NCBI RefSeq assembly: GCF_018882405.1
Contig: NZ_JACVOO010000012.1
Coordinates: 1-63,085 of the forward strand
Direction of reading: 5' to 3'
DNA: 63,085 bases
Source of the DNA: Polynucleobacter sp. 31A-FELB
Lineage (GTDB): Bacteria > Pseudomonadota > Gammaproteobacteria > Burkholderiales > Burkholderiaceae
A program made the translations under genes and the position numbers. The notes beneath the pieces are model-generated. The model saw nothing but the letters and a program-made list of their open reading frames with translations, had not been told where the DNA came from and searched no databases. Shown here one piece after another: positions 61,562-63,085 of this stretch. Each line of letters begins with the position of its first letter. The stretch's first letter is position 1.

Positions 61562-62089
61562 TTAAATTCCCATGTCCTTGAGGACTCGGAAGATTTCTCG
61601 ATAAGCCTTAGGGGGCTTATTAGTTTCTTTTTCTTTGCGGGCATTGCGGATGAGGGTGCGCATATTCTGAATATCCATATCGGGATATTGCTCAATCATC
61701 TTGGTAAAAGTTTCATCGTTAGCAATCAATCGATCGCGATAGGACTCTAGGTGATGAAGCTTCGCAGTCTCGGCCTTGCTAACCCCCTGAATAGCATCCA
61801 GGCGTTTCTGAATGGCATCCAACTCTTCTTCATCCAAAAAGCGCATGAGTTTCCCAAGGTATTGCTTATGGCGACGAATCGCCTCAAAACTTTTGATCTT
61901 GTTGGTTTCTGCAATGGCAGCTTTAATGGCCTCATCTAGGGGGATAGTCTTTAAGGCATCGCTGCTAAGTGCTGCCAGAACCTCGGCCAGCTTTTGGCGC
62001 TCAGTCATCTGGCGCTTTAGCTCCGATTTACTTGGTCCCTCGTCAAGATCTTCTTTCTTGGGGGTGCGGTTCTTTTCATTGACATGCAT
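61562..62089 (-). CDS. darP: Ribosome biogenesis factor DarP (YjgA/DUF615)
   Basis: 175 residues, highly charged and helical: PSKSELKRQMTERQKLAEVL, RRHKQYLGKLMRFLDEEELD, then IRNARKEKETNKPPKAYREI. Matches the DarP family that assists late 50S assembly. Length usual for the family. Confidence 0.92.
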   Translation of the reverse strand: MHVNEKNRTPKKEDLDEGPSKSELKRQMTERQKLAEVLAALSSDALKTIPLDEAIKAAIAETNKIKSFEAIRRHKQYLGKLMRFLDEEELDAIQKRLDAIQGVSKAETAKLHHLESYRDRLIANDETFTKMIEQYPDMDIQNMRTLIRNARKEKETNKPPKAYREIFRVLKDMGI

Positions 62090-62136
62090 GAGGCTATTTT
62101 AGACTCTATTAGGTATTTGGTAGCGGGTATCGGGCT

Positions 62137-62448
62137 CTATCCAAGCTTCTGTTTAAGTTTGCGCAGATCAATCGTTCCAAATAGCTGGCTTCTGCCAATA
62201 ACCTCTTTAGGTTTTATTTTCCCTGATTGAACATATCGGCGAAAAGTTGGCATTGACACCTCTAGATACTCTGCAGCCTCTTCAGCCGAGAATGTGTCAT
62301 TTCGCAGATGGCCGAATACTTGTTCGTGAGTAAAGTTGTTTTCTTGGAATGCATTTATCGCGATTAATGAGAAGAATTTAACTCGCTCCTTTGTCGGCAT
62401 CTTTTTGACTTGATCAAACATGTCTTCGGCTGTCATTGCAAAACTCAT
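62137..62448 (-). CDS. HTH antitoxin of a RelE/ParE-like pair
   Basis: 103 residues. The C-terminal half is an excisionase-type helix-turn-helix (FSAEEAAEYLEVSMPTFRRY, then SQLFGTIDLRKLKQKL). It overlaps the toxin stop by 4 bases (ATGA), so the order is toxin then antitoxin. Confidence 0.78.
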   Translation of the reverse strand: MSFAMTAEDMFDQVKKMPTKERVKFFSLIAINAFQENNFTHEQVFGHLRNDTFSAEEAAEYLEVSMPTFRRYVQSGKIKPKEVIGRSQLFGTIDLRKLKQKLG

Positions 62449-62780
62449 TTTTCCCCTCCCTTGACCTTCTCTGGTGCTGGCTCTTGCTGTAAATACTTCT
62501 TTAATTGACTGTAAAAATTTTCATGGCTACCTATTTGATAAAAACTGATCCAGACAAAGCTGATTCCTTGTTTGGATTGCCCCAATTTATATGCAATTAA
62601 ATATTCTTGCTTATTAAACCGAAACTTATAAACCCAAATTTCCCGCAAATCCCCGGCCTTTTGCTCACCTATATTAGGGTCTTTGCATATCTCCAAAATC
62701 CTGTCTTCAATTGCGAGTTGAAGTGGTTTGCTAGCTTTCTTTACAAATTGCGCAAAAGGTCGTTTGTAATTAATCTTCAT
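62445..62780 (-). CDS. RelE/ParE-superfamily toxin
   Basis: 111 residues: FAQFVKKASKPLQLAIEDRI, AGDLREIWVYKFRFNKQEYL, AYKLG and SHENFYSQLKKYL, the ParE/RelE fold pattern. Charged C-terminal tail. Upstream a repeated ATATTAGATCAAATTTGATT region (62785-62805) may be the operator. Confidence 0.82.
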   Translation of the reverse strand: MKINYKRPFAQFVKKASKPLQLAIEDRILEICKDPNIGEQKAGDLREIWVYKFRFNKQEYLIAYKLGQSKQGISFVWISFYQIGSHENFYSQLKKYLQQEPAPEKVKGGEK

Positions 62781-62902
62781 GATCTAATATTAGATCAAAT
62801 TTGATTCTATATCAAATCAACAAATGTAACAAGAATTACTTGATTCGCTAGGATGGTGAATAATGACAACAAGGCTTCTTGTGTATATAAAAAAATAGAG
62901 AC

Positions 62903-62989
62903 ATGACTCAAACTGTTCCCAAAAACACCTACGACTACATCATCATTGGCGCTGGTAGTGACCTCCTCCCACAAACCGGTCAGCTCTGA
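62903..62989 (+). pseudogene. GMC-type FAD oxidoreductase, cut after 19 codons
   Basis: The frame starts MTQTVPKNTYDYIIIGAGS, the FAD-binding start of GMC oxidoreductases (normally YDYIIIGAGSAG), then changes to unrelated sequence and stops nine codons later (62987-62989). The break falls exactly after the GAGS, so the gene is probably interrupted by an insertion. Confidence 0.75.
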
Positions 62990-63085
62990 GCCAGAAAATC
63001 GGGCGGTGTGGTTGAACTACAAAATGACTTTGCAAACATCGCTGGTGGGAGATCCCCCAGCGATGAATGCGGTCTAAAACAATTG
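62958..63085. mobile_element. Probable insertion-sequence end interrupting the GMC gene
   Basis: From about 62958 (TGACCTCCTCCCAC) the sequence no longer continues the oxidoreductase. It contains a CGCTGG...CCAGCG hairpin (63038-63063) and no long frame within the 128 bases available. Family not determinable; that it is an IS is inferred from the clean break. Confidence 0.45.

Overview
The window looks like a freshwater betaproteobacterium of the Polynucleobacter type. This is inferred from the moderate-to-low GC, the cysI-DUF934 sulfur block, darP, an HdeD-like gene, and a large set of DUF4214/RTX-type secreted surface proteins. No rRNA or species-diagnostic marker is present, so the genus is a guess.

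REGION 1 (1-34445) is the unusual part: a tandem array of site-specific integrative elements built around a surface-protein gene. Four long Ala/Thr/Gly-rich, S-layer/RTX-like reading frames lie on the minus strand (called V1-V4 here: 178-3081, 9985-11796, 21345-24839, 31185-34445). None has a convincing start codon with a ribosome binding site. Each is open through the same short sequence (plus strand CCAGTAGTGAGTGGAC or a variant), which encodes a conserved P/T-L-T-T(-G-I-D-T) segment, and each hits a stop a few codons further upstream. A mobile module starts at each of these sites. Modules A, B and C carry, in order: att-like site, toxin-antitoxin pair, XRE regulator, tyrosine recombinase, replication module, small phage/satellite-like genes, one or more minus-strand cargo genes separated by hairpin/terminator modules, and finally the next V reading frame ending at the next att-like site. 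The simplest reading is that the recombinases integrate P4-like satellite elements into the coding sequence of a surface-protein gene. Each element would bring its own 3' coding part, so the exposed domain is replaced and older versions are stored as silent cassettes. The 5' part of the gene is not in the window. A fourth recombinase (34657-35859) follows the last site but its element is incomplete.

The modules are mosaics. Recombinases A and B differ in the N-terminal arm-binding domain but are almost identical from about residue 80 on. The region from there through an identical structured leader and an identical AlpA regulator matches. The primases of A and B then share an N-terminal half but have unrelated helicase halves (DUF5906 versus DUF3987), each followed by its own iteron-like repeats. 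C replaces this module with a DUF3102-like protein and a family-A-polymerase-like protein.

REGION 2 (34657-37264): the fourth recombinase, a MarR-like regulator, a MASE1-like membrane protein preceded by a G9 tract, and a 0.4-kb intergenic region.

REGION 3 (37265-54061): a locus of secreted surface proteins, most with DUF4214 domains: a short RTX-like protein, two DUF6447 mini-proteins, a DUF4214-subtilase, four proteins with C-terminal DUF4214 (including an S1-type protease and an FG-GAP protein), an N-terminal DUF4214 protein and a 1465-residue beta-helix protein. Three genes share a 441-bp nearly identical 3' module. A small lipoprotein gene and tRNA-Thr(TGT) lie within. No type I secretion machinery is visible.

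REGION 4 (54157-62780) is ordinary chromosome: cation/proton antiporter, CbiX-type chelatase, cobA, DUF934, cysI, small membrane proteins, HdeD-like protein, acyltransferase, darP and a toxin-antitoxin pair. The window ends in a GMC-oxidoreductase gene cut after 19 codons by what looks like another insertion sequence; it begins inside an IS3-family transposase gene.
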